The notes below the pieces were generated by a model. It searched no databases. It was given only the letters and a program-made list of their open reading frames with translations, and was not told where the DNA came from. This document shows positions 40,626 to 48,693 of a DNA stretch of 64,000 nt, one piece after another (position 1 is the first letter of the stretch; every line of letters begins with the position of its first letter). A program made the translations under genes and the position numbers. The stretch covers positions 5,523 through 69,522 of the forward strand of contig JBBTVY010000005.1 in assembly GCA_038063055.1 (NCBI GenBank). Reading direction: 5' to 3'. The stretch comes from JACQKT01 sp038063055. Its GTDB lineage: Bacteria > Patescibacteriota > Minisyncoccia > UBA6257 > 2-01-FULL-56-20.

Positions 40626-41072
40626 TTATAACTCCAATCTGGAAAAAGCTTTAACTTTTATATTTTCACCGACTTGGGCGATGGTCAGCTTTATAAGTTC
40701 GTCTATCGTTTTGGACTCGTCTTTAATATACGGCTGTTTCAAAAGTTCTTCAACATTGGCTGGGCCAATGGCCGCTATTTGCATGGCAAGTTCGTGGGCC
40801 AGTTTCCGGAACGGTTCGGAGCGAACCACGAAGTCCGTCTCCGCGCGGACATCAAGAACAACTCCTATACGCTCGTTATGCACATAAGATTCTATCAGGC
40901 CGGCTCCGGCTTCTCTGCCCGCTCTTTTTTCCACTTTTGCCAAACCGCGTTCGTGTATTATTTTGACAGCCGCGTCTAAATCGCCTTTGCTTTCCGCGAA
41001 AGCCCGCTTGCACTCCATTACTCCCGCTCCCGTCATGTCGCGCAATTTTTTTATGGAATCAACGGCTGTCAT
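40626..41072 (-). CDS. tsf: Elongation factor Ts, short form
   Basis: 148 aa from ATG 41072. MTAVDSIKKLRDMTGAGVMECKRAF (in part) is the UBA-like N-terminal domain; ETDFVVRSEPF corresponds to the TDFV motif that contacts EF-Tu. The protein stops after the first core subdomain, half the length of E. coli EF-Ts, comparable with the short Thermus type. An upstream extension to 41171 overlaps rpsB and is rejected. It follows rpsB by 13 nt. It exchanges GDP on EF-Tu. Confidence 0.93.
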   Translation of the reverse strand: MTAVDSIKKLRDMTGAGVMECKRAFAESKGDLDAAVKIIHERGLAKVEKRAGREAGAGLIESYVHNERIGVVLDVRAETDFVVRSEPFRKLAHELAMQIAAIGPANVEELLKQPYIKDESKTIDELIKLTIAQVGENIKVKAFSRLEL

Positions 41073-41085
41073 AAAATATATCGAT

Positions 41086-41859
41086 TCAACTTGTTTTTGT
41101 TTCCGAAACCGCTTCAGCCGGTTCCTTCGGCTGGGCAACCACTGCGGCCCTGCCTTCTTTAATCGTTTCACTCATTTTACCCAAAAACCAAATGATGCTT
41201 TTTCTCGCCTTTGTGTTTCCGACAATCGGGTACTCAACGATTCCAGGGTCTATATCGGTGTTTACGTAAGCGACAACCGGAATTCCGGCACGGTTGGCTT
41301 CGAGGACGGCAGTCATGTGCTGAGTCGTGTCAATGACAATAAGAACTTCCGGAAGGGCGGCGTAATTTTCAAGTCCGCCGAAAAGTTCCTCAAGGCGCCG
41401 TAATTCTTTTTCAAAACCAAGCTGTTCTTTTTTGGTGTATTTCCCCAGGGCGCCGCTTTTAAGTTCCGATTTTAATTTCCTGTAATATTCTATCCTTTTT
41501 GAAAGCACTTTGAAATTGGTTATAAGCCCGCCGAGCCAGCGCACGTTGACGTACAGCAGATTCAGTTCTTTGGCGAAATCCGTCACCGCGTCGGACGCCT
41601 GAGGCTGCGTTCCGACAATCATAACCGTTCCCCCGTTCCTGACTTTTTCTTTTACGAATGCGGACGCTTTTTCGAGTCCGTCAACGGTCTTTTGGAGGTT
41701 GATTATTTCTATTTCGTTACGCGTCGTCAGAATGTAGGGCTTCATCCGCGGATGCGTTTTTGTTTTTTTGCGTCCGAGAAAAACGCCCGCCTCGGTCAGG
41801 TCTTTGAACGCTCCTTCCGGGTAAAGGTCGGTTAAATTGTCCTGTTTTGTTTCTTCCAT
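41086..41859 (-). CDS. rpsB: 30S ribosomal protein S2
   Basis: 257 aa. Family motifs: AGVFLGRKKTKTHPRMKPYI, IINLQKTVDGLEKA, FVKEKVRNGGTVMIVGTQ, VRWLGGLITN and VIDTTQHMTAVLEANRAGIPVVAYVNTD (in part). Transcribed from a TTGCAA-17-TACAAT promoter (41965-41993) through a leader of about 100 nt that contains the low-complexity hairpin shared with the rpsH and rpsC starts. Confidence 0.97.
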   Translation of the reverse strand: MEETKQDNLTDLYPEGAFKDLTEAGVFLGRKKTKTHPRMKPYILTTRNEIEIINLQKTVDGLEKASAFVKEKVRNGGTVMIVGTQPQASDAVTDFAKELNLLYVNVRWLGGLITNFKVLSKRIEYYRKLKSELKSGALGKYTKKEQLGFEKELRRLEELFGGLENYAALPEVLIVIDTTQHMTAVLEANRAGIPVVAYVNTDIDPGIVEYPIVGNTKARKSIIWFLGKMSETIKEGRAAVVAQPKEPAEAVSETKTS

Positions 41860-41860
41860 T

Positions 41861-41937
41861 GGTTACTAATTTACAGATTTTTACGAATATACGAATAGAT
41901 TTTATTTACTCATTACGTAAAATCGCGCATTGTTATT
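41861..41937 (-). repeat. Hairpin leader element before rpsB (ATTCGTATATTCGTA family)
   Basis: On the minus strand it reads ...ATTCGTATATTCGTAAAAATCTGTAAATTAGTAACC and ends one base before the rpsB ATG. Copies at 47541-47634 and 50910-51004 occupy the same place before rpsH and rpsC. Confidence 0.8.
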
Positions 41938-41964
41938 TGGGGTTTATTGAGATTACGGTTAATA

Positions 41965-41993
41965 ATTGTAAGCGATAACGGCTTTTTTTGCAA
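41965..41993 (-). promoter_or_regulatory. rpsB-tsf promoter
   Basis: -35 TTGCAA (41988-41993), 17-nt spacer, -10 TACAAT (41965-41970). Confidence 0.8.
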
Positions 41994-42002
41994 ATCATTT
42001 TT

Positions 42003-42530
42003 TCAGAACTCTATTCCGTATTTCGCGAGCTCGCCGTCGTTGAAGGGATGTTTTATTTCCTTCATTTCGGTCACCAGATTGGCAATATCAACGAATTCCT
42101 GCGGTGCGTTCCGTCCGCTCAAAATGAGCAAATTTTCTTTTGGATAATCCTTTATGGCCTCGAGAACACGCTCAGCATTGAGAATCCCGATTGAAACGGC
42201 GACATTGATTTCGTCAAGAACTATCAACTGCCATTTTCCCGAAGCCGCCTCTTTTTTAAAAAACTCCAGCGCTTTTTCCGCCGCCTTCCGGTGTTCTTCG
42301 CGGGGCAATTTGTCGCCGAGTATTCCGACGAACCCAAGACCCATTTTTACAATCTTAAATCTTAAATCATCAATCTTAAATCTTTCTCCGAACTCGTCTT
42401 CGCCTGAACGCCACGGACCCTTGATGAACTGAATCATCAAGGCGTTTTTGCCTCTGCCGATAACACGCACCATCTGCCCCAATGAAGCGGTCGTTTTTCC
42501 TTTACCATTCCCTGTAAATAATAAAATCAT
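42003..42530 (-). CDS. cobO: CobO/BtuR-like cob(I)alamin adenosyltransferase
   Basis: 175 aa P-loop protein: LLFTGNGKGKTTASLGQMVR, IQFIKGPW, IVLDEINVAVSIGI, LLILSGRNAPQEFVDIANLVTEMK (in part). These match CobO/BtuR, which adenosylates corrinoids. No other cobalamin gene is in the window, so the substrate is uncertain and a divergent ATP-binding role is possible. Residues FKIDDLRFKIV, where relatives have a short loop, are encoded by low-complexity TTTAAGATT repeat. Its start lies 1 nt past the mnmA stop. Confidence 0.85.
   Translation of the reverse strand: MILLFTGNGKGKTTASLGQMVRVIGRGKNALMIQFIKGPWRSGEDEFGERFKIDDLRFKIVKMGLGFVGILGDKLPREEHRKAAEKALEFFKKEAASGKWQLIVLDEINVAVSIGILNAERVLEAIKDYPKENLLILSGRNAPQEFVDIANLVTEMKEIKHPFNDGELAKYGIEF
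42350..42385. repeat. Low-complexity repeat inside cobO (AATCTTAAAT words)
   Basis: AATCTTAAATCTTAAATCAT and CAATCTTAAATC; same words as the gap at 53776-53850. It is translated in frame. Confidence 0.75.
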
Positions 42531-42531
42531 T

Positions 42532-43767
42532 TTATTTTATTACTCCACCACCGAGCACTTCCATGTCCTCCGTAGCCTCGGCGAAGGAGGAACTTGATTT
42601 CGAACCCGCCGTCGTTAAAGCTTTGGCGGGCACGTAGAATACCGCGGACTGGCCTGCGGCAACGAATTTTTGGGGCTTGTCGAAAACAAGCTTCAGTTCT
42701 CTGCCTTTTTCAAATTCGAGCGACGCTCTAAAAAGCGGCTGACGGTAGCGGACTCTGGCAAATACGGAAATCGGCAATTTGTCATCGGTTATTTGGTTGA
42801 TGAAATTCAAATCCGTCAGCCCAACTTCTTCCCTGAAAAGCGATTCGTCGCTTTCGCCTTCGGCAACTACTAAGGTGTTATTGCGGACGTTTTTGCCAGA
42901 AACGTAAAACGGCTTGTTCCCTTCGTCAGTCCTTTTCCAGTCGCCAGAATAAAGCCCATGCCTTTGTCCAATGGTATAGAAATGCGCGCCGGAATGTTTT
43001 CCTATTTTCTTTCCGGAGACGTTTAAAACAACTCCCTTTTTGACCGGCAAATAATTTCTCAAAAAATCAGAGAGGGTCACTTTGCCGAGAAAACAAATTC
43101 CCTGCGAATCTTTCTTTTCGGCCGTGGGTAAGCCGGCTTTTTTAGCGATTGCTCTGACTTCCGGTTTTAAGTAATCGCCTATTGGAAAAAGACAATGCTT
43201 AAGCTGCTCCTGGTTCAAAGTCCACAAAAAATAACTCTGGTCCTTGCTCTTGTCTTTGGCTGCATAAAGCGAAAAACGGCCGTTTTTTTCTTTGATTCTT
43301 ACGTAATGTCCGGTAGCCACGTAATCCGCTCCGAACTTCAGCGCTTTTTCAAGAAACAGGCCGAATTTTATTTCTTTGTTGCACATTACGTCCGGATTCG
43401 GGGTGAGCCCGCGGCGGTAGCCGTCAACCATGTAATCGACGACTTTCTTTTTATATTCCTCCTCGAAATCCCAGACATAGAAAGGAATGCCGAGTTTTCC
43501 GGCGACGCGGCGCGCGTCTTCCGCGTCGGTTTCGGCGCAGTTTACCCCGAGCGATTTATCCCGAGCCGCGTCGAGGGAAGTCGAGGGGCCGTTATCGCTT
43601 CCCAAGCAACGCATAAAAACGCCGATTACGTCGTAACCTTTTTTTTTGAGCAAAAGGGCGGCCACCGACGAATCAACGCCTCCCGACATGGCGACAAAAA
43701 CCAATTTCTTTTTTGAAACTGATTTGCGCTTGGACATTCCGACAAATACGTTTTCTCCTTTAGACAT
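42532..43767 (-). CDS. mnmA: tRNA-specific 2-thiouridylase MnmA
   Basis: 411 aa from ATG 43767, which overlaps the secY stop by one base (TGATG). PP-loop SGGVDSSVAALLL, catalytic Cys in PNPDVMCNKEIKFG and second Cys in SQGICFLGKV are present; tRNA-binding GQRHGLY and LYSG follow. It makes s2U34 in tRNAs for Lys, Glu and Gln. Two inserts are unusual: GPSTSLDAARDKSLG in the loop after GVFMRC (repeat 43545-43592), and SSSFAEATEDMEVL at the C terminus (palindrome 42566-42591). Position between secY and cobO is atypical; most bacteria have adk or map there. Confidence 0.94.
   Translation of the reverse strand: MSKGENVFVGMSKRKSVSKKKLVFVAMSGGVDSSVAALLLKKKGYDVIGVFMRCLGSDNGPSTSLDAARDKSLGVNCAETDAEDARRVAGKLGIPFYVWDFEEEYKKKVVDYMVDGYRRGLTPNPDVMCNKEIKFGLFLEKALKFGADYVATGHYVRIKEKNGRFSLYAAKDKSKDQSYFLWTLNQEQLKHCLFPIGDYLKPEVRAIAKKAGLPTAEKKDSQGICFLGKVTLSDFLRNYLPVKKGVVLNVSGKKIGKHSGAHFYTIGQRHGLYSGDWKRTDEGNKPFYVSGKNVRNNTLVVAEGESDESLFREEVGLTDLNFINQITDDKLPISVFARVRYRQPLFRASLEFEKGRELKLVFDKPQKFVAAGQSAVFYVPAKALTTAGSKSSSSFAEATEDMEVLGGGVIK
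42566..42591. repeat. GC palindrome in the 3' end of mnmA
   Basis: TCCTCC...GGAGGA arms enclosing GTAGCCTCGGCGAA; same family as 61888-61913 and 10699-10728. Confidence 0.78.
43545..43592. repeat. GC repeat (CCCTCGAC...GCGGCTCGGGATAA) inside mnmA
   Basis: Shares its core with the repeat at 11735-11778. Adds about 15 residues to a surface loop of MnmA. Confidence 0.7.
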
Positions 43768-45038
43768 CAATCTTTGCCTTCATATTCCCTCGCCAGAAGC
43801 TGAGAATCAATCTGCCGCATCATATCGAGAACAACCGCGACGACGATAAGAAGCGCCGTTCCGCTTACGTTCAAAACAGATATTTTGGTGAACGCCTGAA
43901 CCACCAGCGGCAAAATCGCTATCGTCCCGAGAGCCACCGCTCCGAGAAAAGTAACCCTGCCAATCAGCTTGGAAAAATAATTTGCCGTCGCTTCGCCCGG
44001 CCTGATGCCCGGCACGAAACCGCCGCTCCTCTGAAGATTTTTTGAAACTTCTTCCGGATTGAAAGTTATCGCCGTGTAAAAATACGTGAAAAGAACAACC
44101 AGCAAAAAGTAAAAAATTCCGTAAAAAAGTGTATTGTTCAAAAAACCGGTAACCAGGTCGTTGAGTTTCAACGCCAAATTAACTGAAAAAATAGACGTTA
44201 TCTGGGCCAAAAACTGGGGAAACAGAAGGACGGAAATGGCGAATATAAGCGGAATCATTCCGGCCTGGTTGACTTTAAGCGGGAGATAGCTTTGCACTCC
44301 TCCGAACATTTTCATTCCCCTGACACGCCTGGCGTAAGCCACGGGAACTTTTCTCTGGCCTTCGTTCAGATAAACGACGCCCGCCACCAAAAACAACGTT
44401 ACTAAAATGAAACCGATGTAAGTAGGCAGAGCGGACGGAGTATACGACAAAAGCGCCTGCTGAACCCCGACGGGCAAACTGCTTACGATGCCCGCTAAAA
44501 TTATAAGGGAAACTCCGTTGCCGATTTTCTGTTCGCTTATGAGTTCGCCGAACCAGAGAGCTATCATGGAACCGGCGGTAATCGCGAGAACGTTTCCTAT
44601 CATGTCGAAAGCGCTCGGTCGCTGAATGATATTTTGCGAAATCAGGAGGCTCAAAAAACCGTAGGCCTGAAGAAAGGCGAGCGGGACGGTCAACATGCGC
44701 GAATACTGGTTGAATTTGGCCTGTCCTCTGGCGCCTTCTTCGTACATCATTTCTTTGAGGCGCGGAAAAATAATCGTTAAAAGCTGCATTATGATTGTCG
44801 CCGTGATGTAGGGGCCAACTCCCAACATCGCCACCGACAGTGTGGATAAACCGCCGCCGGAGAAAATATTAAGAAAACCGAAAAGCTGGTTAGACGAGAA
44901 AAACTGTTCAAGGCGCAACGCGTCTATTCCAGGAATCGGCACCGCGGCCAAAACACGGAAAGAAACCAGAAGCCCGAGAACTACGAGAATTTTCTTCCGC
45001 AAATCCTTGATTTTAAATATCTGCAAGAAACGGTTCAT
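43767..45038 (-). CDS. secY: Protein translocase subunit SecY
   Basis: 423 aa with ten hydrophobic helices. Motifs: PGIDALRLEQFF, GVGPYITATIIMQLL (TM2 plug region), GNGVSLIILAGI, AYARRVRGMKMFGG and the C-terminal loops RSGGFVPGIRPGEATANYF and SQLLAREYEG. Forms the SecYEG channel used by the many exported proteins here. Follows rplO by 24 nt at the end of the spc-type ribosomal operon; mnmA is coupled to its stop. Confidence 0.97.
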   Translation of the reverse strand: MNRFLQIFKIKDLRKKILVVLGLLVSFRVLAAVPIPGIDALRLEQFFSSNQLFGFLNIFSGGGLSTLSVAMLGVGPYITATIIMQLLTIIFPRLKEMMYEEGARGQAKFNQYSRMLTVPLAFLQAYGFLSLLISQNIIQRPSAFDMIGNVLAITAGSMIALWFGELISEQKIGNGVSLIILAGIVSSLPVGVQQALLSYTPSALPTYIGFILVTLFLVAGVVYLNEGQRKVPVAYARRVRGMKMFGGVQSYLPLKVNQAGMIPLIFAISVLLFPQFLAQITSIFSVNLALKLNDLVTGFLNNTLFYGIFYFLLVVLFTYFYTAITFNPEEVSKNLQRSGGFVPGIRPGEATANYFSKLIGRVTFLGAVALGTIAILPLVVQAFTKISVLNVSGTALLIVVAVVLDMMRQIDSQLLAREYEGKD

Positions 45039-45062
45039 TTAAAAAATATCAAAAAGAATTTT

Positions 45063-45551
45063 TTACTTTTTGGACTTTGATTTTTCATTTTTTATTTCGG
45101 CCTTTGGACTTTGAATTTCCAGTTTACCGCCGGCTTTTTCTATCTTTTCGCCGGCCGACTTGGAAAAATGAATCCCCTTGATTGAAACGGGAGAATCTAT
45201 GTTGCCGCCCAAAATCTTGACTTCTCCCCGATAATACATCGGCAAAATTCCTATTTCTTTCAGAAAGTTCCTGTCGATTTCAACTATTTTCTTTTCTTTG
45301 GAAAAGATACCGATTTTTTTGGATAATTCAGAAAGACCGACAATGAACGGCTTTTCCGAAACCGGCCGGTTCTGGTATCCGCGCCTTTTCGGCAGGCGGA
45401 GAATAAGATCCCTTATCGCCGGCCTTATTCTGCGGCCAGCCCTGGATTTTTGCCCCTTCGTTCCGCGTCCGGAAAAGGTTCCACGTTTGCCGCCTCGGCC
45501 GATGCGCTTCTTGGATTTTTTATTTCTAGGAATTAAATTATGGAGCTGCAT
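45063..45551 (-). CDS. rplO: 50S ribosomal protein L15
   Basis: 162 aa. LHNLIPRNKKSKKRIGRGGKRGTFSGRGTKGQKSR is the L15 glycine/basic N terminus (in part). The C-terminal globular half contains VEIDRNFLKEIGIL and VSIKGIHFSKSAGEKIEKAGG. Directly follows rpsE with a 10-nt gap: rpmD (L30), which sits here in most bacteria, is absent. Confidence 0.95.
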   Translation of the reverse strand: MQLHNLIPRNKKSKKRIGRGGKRGTFSGRGTKGQKSRAGRRIRPAIRDLILRLPKRRGYQNRPVSEKPFIVGLSELSKKIGIFSKEKKIVEIDRNFLKEIGILPMYYRGEVKILGGNIDSPVSIKGIHFSKSAGEKIEKAGGKLEIQSPKAEIKNEKSKSKK

Positions 45552-45561
45552 GATTTTATTT

Positions 45562-46044
45562 TTATTGCATCGCTTTGCCCGGCGCTTCGGATCTCAGTTT
45601 CTTCAAGGCTTCAATCGTAGCCATAGCATTGGTAAGTTTGTTTGATGTGCGGCCCAAACATTTGGCGGTTGCGTCACGAACGCCGGAAAGCGCCAAAACC
45701 GAACGCACCGCTCCCCCGGCTTTTAACCCGTGTCCCGCAACCGCCGGTTTTATCAAAACTTTCGCGGCGCTGTATTTGGCATCGACTTCATGCGGAATAG
45801 TCCTGTTGTCTTTGAGATGGATAAAAATAATCTTTTTCTTGGCGGCCGTTTTCGCCTTTTCAACCGAGCTTTGAACATCAAGTCCCTTAGCTACACCCAC
45901 GCCGATTCTTCCCTTTTCGTCGCCTATAACTACGGTCGCCCTGAAACGGAAACGCTTTCCGCCGGCGACAACGCGAGTTACCCTCCGAATGTCGAGCACT
46001 TTTTCCTTAAATTCTTCTTTTTTTACGTATCTTTCTCTTCTCAT
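45562..46044 (-). CDS. rpsE: 30S ribosomal protein S5
   Basis: 160 aa. FKEKVLDIRRVTRVVAGGKRFRF is the S5 dsRBD-like start; GRIGVGVAKGLDV and the AGHGLKAGGAVRSVLALSGV region complete the fold. The gap to rplR (46045-46161) holds a small palindrome. Part of the decoding-site shoulder of the 30S subunit. Confidence 0.96.
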   Translation of the reverse strand: MRRERYVKKEEFKEKVLDIRRVTRVVAGGKRFRFRATVVIGDEKGRIGVGVAKGLDVQSSVEKAKTAAKKKIIFIHLKDNRTIPHEVDAKYSAAKVLIKPAVAGHGLKAGGAVRSVLALSGVRDATAKCLGRTSNKLTNAMATIEALKKLRSEAPGKAMQ

Positions 46045-46161
46045 GCCAATTTTATTTGTGAAAACAAGTTTAACTCATTAACTCAGTTTGAGCAAGCATA
46101 AAATTGAGCACCATGTTAGATAGAAAATTCTTCGCTTTCAGCTCTAATTTTTTAACAAACT
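46045..46161. repeat. AT-rich palindrome between rplR and rpsE
   Basis: CAATTTTAT (46047-46055) and ATAAAATTG (46098-46106) are complementary, with TAACTCATTAACTCAGTTTG between. No gene in the gap. Confidence 0.5.
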
Positions 46162-46524
46162 CTAAATTTTTAAGCCGCCTTTTTTTGCTCCTTCGGCGAT
46201 TGCCTTAACGCGGCCGTGATATTTGTACGAACCACGGTCAAAAATTGCCTGCTTGACTCCCGCGGCCATGGCTTTTTTCGCGAGTTCTTCTCCGACGCGC
46301 GAAGCCTGCGCCGTTTTCGAATCCTTATGCGCCGATTTTTTTATTCCGGGCGCCGAAACACCCGCCAGAGTACGACCCTTTTCATCGTCGATCAGCTGCG
46401 CATAAACATACCGGTTGCTCCTAAAAACTGAAAGTCTCGGTTTTTGCGCTGTTCCGAAAATTTTAGCCCTTGTTCTTCTTTGTCGCCGCGTTTTTATTTC
46501 ATTTAATATTTTTTTCTGATTCAT
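46162..46524 (-). CDS. rplR: 50S ribosomal protein L18
   Basis: 120 aa, basic N terminus (RRQRRTRAKIFG) then RLSVFRSNRYVYAQLIDDEKG, VGEELAKKAMAAGVKQAIFDRGSYKYHGRVKAIAEGA (in part), the L18 C-terminal signature. Binds 5S rRNA. Confidence 0.96.
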   Translation of the reverse strand: MNQKKILNEIKTRRQRRTRAKIFGTAQKPRLSVFRSNRYVYAQLIDDEKGRTLAGVSAPGIKKSAHKDSKTAQASRVGEELAKKAMAAGVKQAIFDRGSYKYHGRVKAIAEGAKKGGLKI

Positions 46525-46530
46525 GTTTCT

Positions 46531-47076
46531 TTATGCCGCGGCTGTGGCTACTTTCTTGCCGGCCTTTCTTCTGATGACTTCATTTTTATAACGGATGCCT
46601 TTGCCCTTGTAAGGTTCCGGTTTTTTAAGCTGTCTTATTTTAGCCGCCGTTTCTCCCACGAGTTGCTTGTCCATCCCGGACACCGTGATTACGTTTTTTT
46701 CGACGGTTATCGAAATGCCCTCCGGAACCTCGAATTTTACCGGTTTTACGTATCCGAGCGACAGCATGAGATTTTTGCCTTCTGTGTTCGCGCGATAACC
46801 TATTCCCTCTATTTCAAGAATTTTAGAAAAGCCGGCTGAAACTCCCTGCGAGGCGTTTTTAACAAGAGACCACATTGTGCCGGCGTTGGCGCGCGCCTGT
46901 CTGACATTATTGGTCTGTGAAATTTCCGCCAAGCCGCCATCGGTCTTTATTTTCAAAAAAGGCAGAATAGAAACCTTCAATTCGCCTTTCGGCCCCTTTA
47001 AAAACAAAATTCCGGATTCCTCCCTAACCGTCACTCCTTCGGGCAATATTACTGGTTTTTTTGCTAGTCTGCTCAT
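46531..47076 (-). CDS. rplF: 50S ribosomal protein L6
   Basis: 181 aa from ATG 47076 (MSRLAKKPVILPEGV); an in-frame ATG at 47115 would add 13 non-homologous residues. Two L6 domains; the C-terminal one ends PEPYKGKGIRYKNEVIRRKAGKK, the L6 signature. 6 nt before rplR. Confidence 0.96.
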   Translation of the reverse strand: MSRLAKKPVILPEGVTVREESGILFLKGPKGELKVSILPFLKIKTDGGLAEISQTNNVRQARANAGTMWSLVKNASQGVSAGFSKILEIEGIGYRANTEGKNLMLSLGYVKPVKFEVPEGISITVEKNVITVSGMDKQLVGETAAKIRQLKKPEPYKGKGIRYKNEVIRRKAGKKVATAAA

Positions 47077-47158
47077 GAATCGTTTCTGCAAATGGTGCGG
47101 GGTAAGGTTTGGCAACCAATCGCACTGCGCTTATTGCTTGCGCTCTTGGGCCAAGCCC
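47077..47158. repeat. Palindrome-rich spacer between rpsH and rplF
   Basis: GCGCTTATTGCTTGCGC and TTGGCAACCAA are local hairpins; no gene. Confidence 0.45.
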
Positions 47159-47539
47159 TTACCATATTTCGAACAAATATTCCCCGCCGACTTTTTTCTT
47201 GCGCGCGTCGCGGTCCGCCAAAATTCCCTGGGTCGTGGAAAACATGCCAAGCCCGTATCCCTGCTTCACTTTCCTGACTTCTCCGCTTCTGACGTAAATA
47301 TGGCGGCTTGGACGGCTTATTATTTTAAAATCGTTGAATGATGAAGAATTGTTTTTGTAATTAATTTTTATTTCGATGAAATTTCTGTTTCCCACCGTTT
47401 TTTTCTGGACATCCTTCAAATATCCGTTGGCGGCGAGAATTTTTGCCACCTCGAAATCAAAATTAGAAAAAGGAGTTGAAAAATTTTCCTTTTTCGCGTT
47501 GACTGCGTTTTTAATTTTTGCCAAAAGGTCGTAGTACAT
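47159..47539 (-). CDS. rpsH: 30S ribosomal protein S8
   Basis: 126 aa. LAKIKNAVNAKKENFSTPFSNFDFEVAKIL, SRPSRHIYVRSGEVRKVKQGYGLGMFSTTQGILADRDARKKKVGGEYL (in part) are S8 hallmarks. Its ATG is preceded within 2 nt by the shared low-complexity hairpin leader (47541-47634). Confidence 0.96.
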   Translation of the reverse strand: MYYDLLAKIKNAVNAKKENFSTPFSNFDFEVAKILAANGYLKDVQKKTVGNRNFIEIKINYKNNSSSFNDFKIISRPSRHIYVRSGEVRKVKQGYGLGMFSTTQGILADRDARKKKVGGEYLFEIW

Positions 47540-47540
47540 T

Positions 47541-47634
47541 GGGTTACTAATTTACAGATTTTTATGAATATACGAATAAAAATTTTGTTTATTTATAAAA
47601 TTCGTATATTCGTACTGATTCGTACTTCGTAAAA
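47541..47634 (-). repeat. Hairpin leader element before rpsH (ATTCGTATATTCGTA family)
   Basis: 47547-47624 is identical over 78 nt to 50917-50994 before rpsC. It contains TGAATATACGAATAAAAATT and the inverted AATTCGTATATTCG, and runs from the rpsN stop to the rpsH start. Confidence 0.9.
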
Positions 47635-47820
47635 TCACCATGAAGCTTTTTTAACGCCCGGTATCTCGCCCCGGCTGGCCATTTCCCTGAAACAAATCCT
47701 GCACAGGCCAAAAGTTCTCATATATCCCCTTTTTCGTCCGCACCGAAAACAGCGCCTTACGGACCTTGTGGAAAATTTTGGAGTTTTTTTGCTCCGGGCT
47801 ATTACTGAAAGTTTTGCCAT
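47635..47820 (-). CDS. rpsN: 30S ribosomal protein S14, zinc type
   Basis: 61 aa with the C-x2-C ... C-x2-C zinc motif: CFRCGRKRGYMRTFGLCRICF, the short zinc-binding form. Ends ASRGEIPGVKKASW. One base after rplE. Confidence 0.96.
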   Translation of the reverse strand: MAKLSVIARSKKTPKFSTRSVRRCFRCGRKRGYMRTFGLCRICFREMASRGEIPGVKKASW

Positions 47821-47821
47821 T

Positions 47822-48343
47822 TTATTTTTTCAGCGGCACGCCAAGACGGCGATATTCGCCTATTGCTTCTTCGCGGTTTTTTTTCTTCGGCACGACGTTG
47901 ATTCCAAAAGAAAAAATGATTGGCGATTCTTCCGGGTTTATTTCCGGAAACACCATTTGCTCCGGAAAACCGAGGTTAAGCGTTCCTACCTTGTCTATAA
48001 AATCCTGATCAACGCCCCTGAAATCGCGCACGCGGGGCAATACTATTGTAATCAGGCGCTCAAAAAAATCAACCATTTTATGGCGACGCAGGGTTACCTT
48101 GATTCCGACAATTTGCCCTTCCCTGACTTTGAATCCGGCGATTGATTTTTTCGCTTTTGCCGTTTCTGGTCTCTGCCCTGCGATCGCCGAAATATCACGG
48201 ATTAACTGCGGCAGGATCTTTTCGTCAAAATTCGGCTGTTGGCTCAAACGGCCAACGCCGGCGTTGATTACTATCTTTTCCAGAAACTTGGAAATTTCTG
48301 GTTTGCGTCCTGTTTTTATTTTTGAAACGTTAATTTTGGTCAT
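47822..48343 (-). CDS. rplE: 50S ribosomal protein L5
   Basis: 173 aa. LEKIVINAGVGRL, ITGQRP-like IAGQRPETAKAKKSIAGFKVREG, GIKVTLRRHKM, LPRVRDFRGVD and INPEESPIIFSFGINVV are diagnostic. Contacts 5S rRNA and the P-site tRNA region. Confidence 0.96.
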   Translation of the reverse strand: MTKINVSKIKTGRKPEISKFLEKIVINAGVGRLSQQPNFDEKILPQLIRDISAIAGQRPETAKAKKSIAGFKVREGQIVGIKVTLRRHKMVDFFERLITIVLPRVRDFRGVDQDFIDKVGTLNLGFPEQMVFPEINPEESPIIFSFGINVVPKKKNREEAIGEYRRLGVPLKK

Positions 48344-48348
48344 CTTGT

Positions 48349-48372
48349 GGTGAGTTTTATCGAACCATTTTT
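48349..48372. repeat. Palindromic repeat remnant (GTGGTGAGTTTTATCGAACCATT)
   Basis: Variant of the GGTGAGCTTGTCGAACCAT family, filling the rplX-rplE gap. Confidence 0.6.
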
Positions 48373-48375
48373 ATT

Positions 48376-48693
48376 TCAGATTTTGGCTCCGCATTTTTTG
48401 CAGTGGCGCGTTTTTAGTCCGCCGCCCGACGAACCTTCAATTTGGAAACCGACGCGGGTATGCTTTTTGCAGTTCGGGCAGATAATCATCGCGTTTGAAG
48501 ACGAAAACGGCCTGGAGACCATTACCGTTTCTCCTTTTTCTCCCTGGCGGCGGGGTTTTACCCGCTTTTTGTAGATATTGACTCCCTCCACGGTTATTCT
48601 GGATTCCTCCGGAAAAACGCGGATAACGGCCCCGGTTTTGCCGCGGTCTTTCCCGCTGATTATTTTAACTTGGTCTCCTTTTTTTATTTTCAT
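48376..48693 (-). CDS. rplX: 50S ribosomal protein L24 with zinc-ribbon tail
   Basis: 105 aa. KOW start IKKGDQVKIISGKDRGKTGAVIRVFPE, then VEGVNIYKKRVKP, and a C-terminal ribbon ICPNCKKHTRVGF ... CKKCGAKI with four Cys, seen in many bacterial L24s. The stretch EGSSGGGLKT between the Cys pairs is longer than usual. One of the first proteins to assemble on 23S rRNA. Confidence 0.96.
   Translation of the reverse strand: MKIKKGDQVKIISGKDRGKTGAVIRVFPEESRITVEGVNIYKKRVKPRRQGEKGETVMVSRPFSSSNAMIICPNCKKHTRVGFQIEGSSGGGLKTRHCKKCGAKI

Noticed and set aside
41072..41171. Extended start of EF-Ts at 41171
   Set aside because: It overlaps rpsB and lacks homology; EF-Ts begins at MTAVDSIKKLR.
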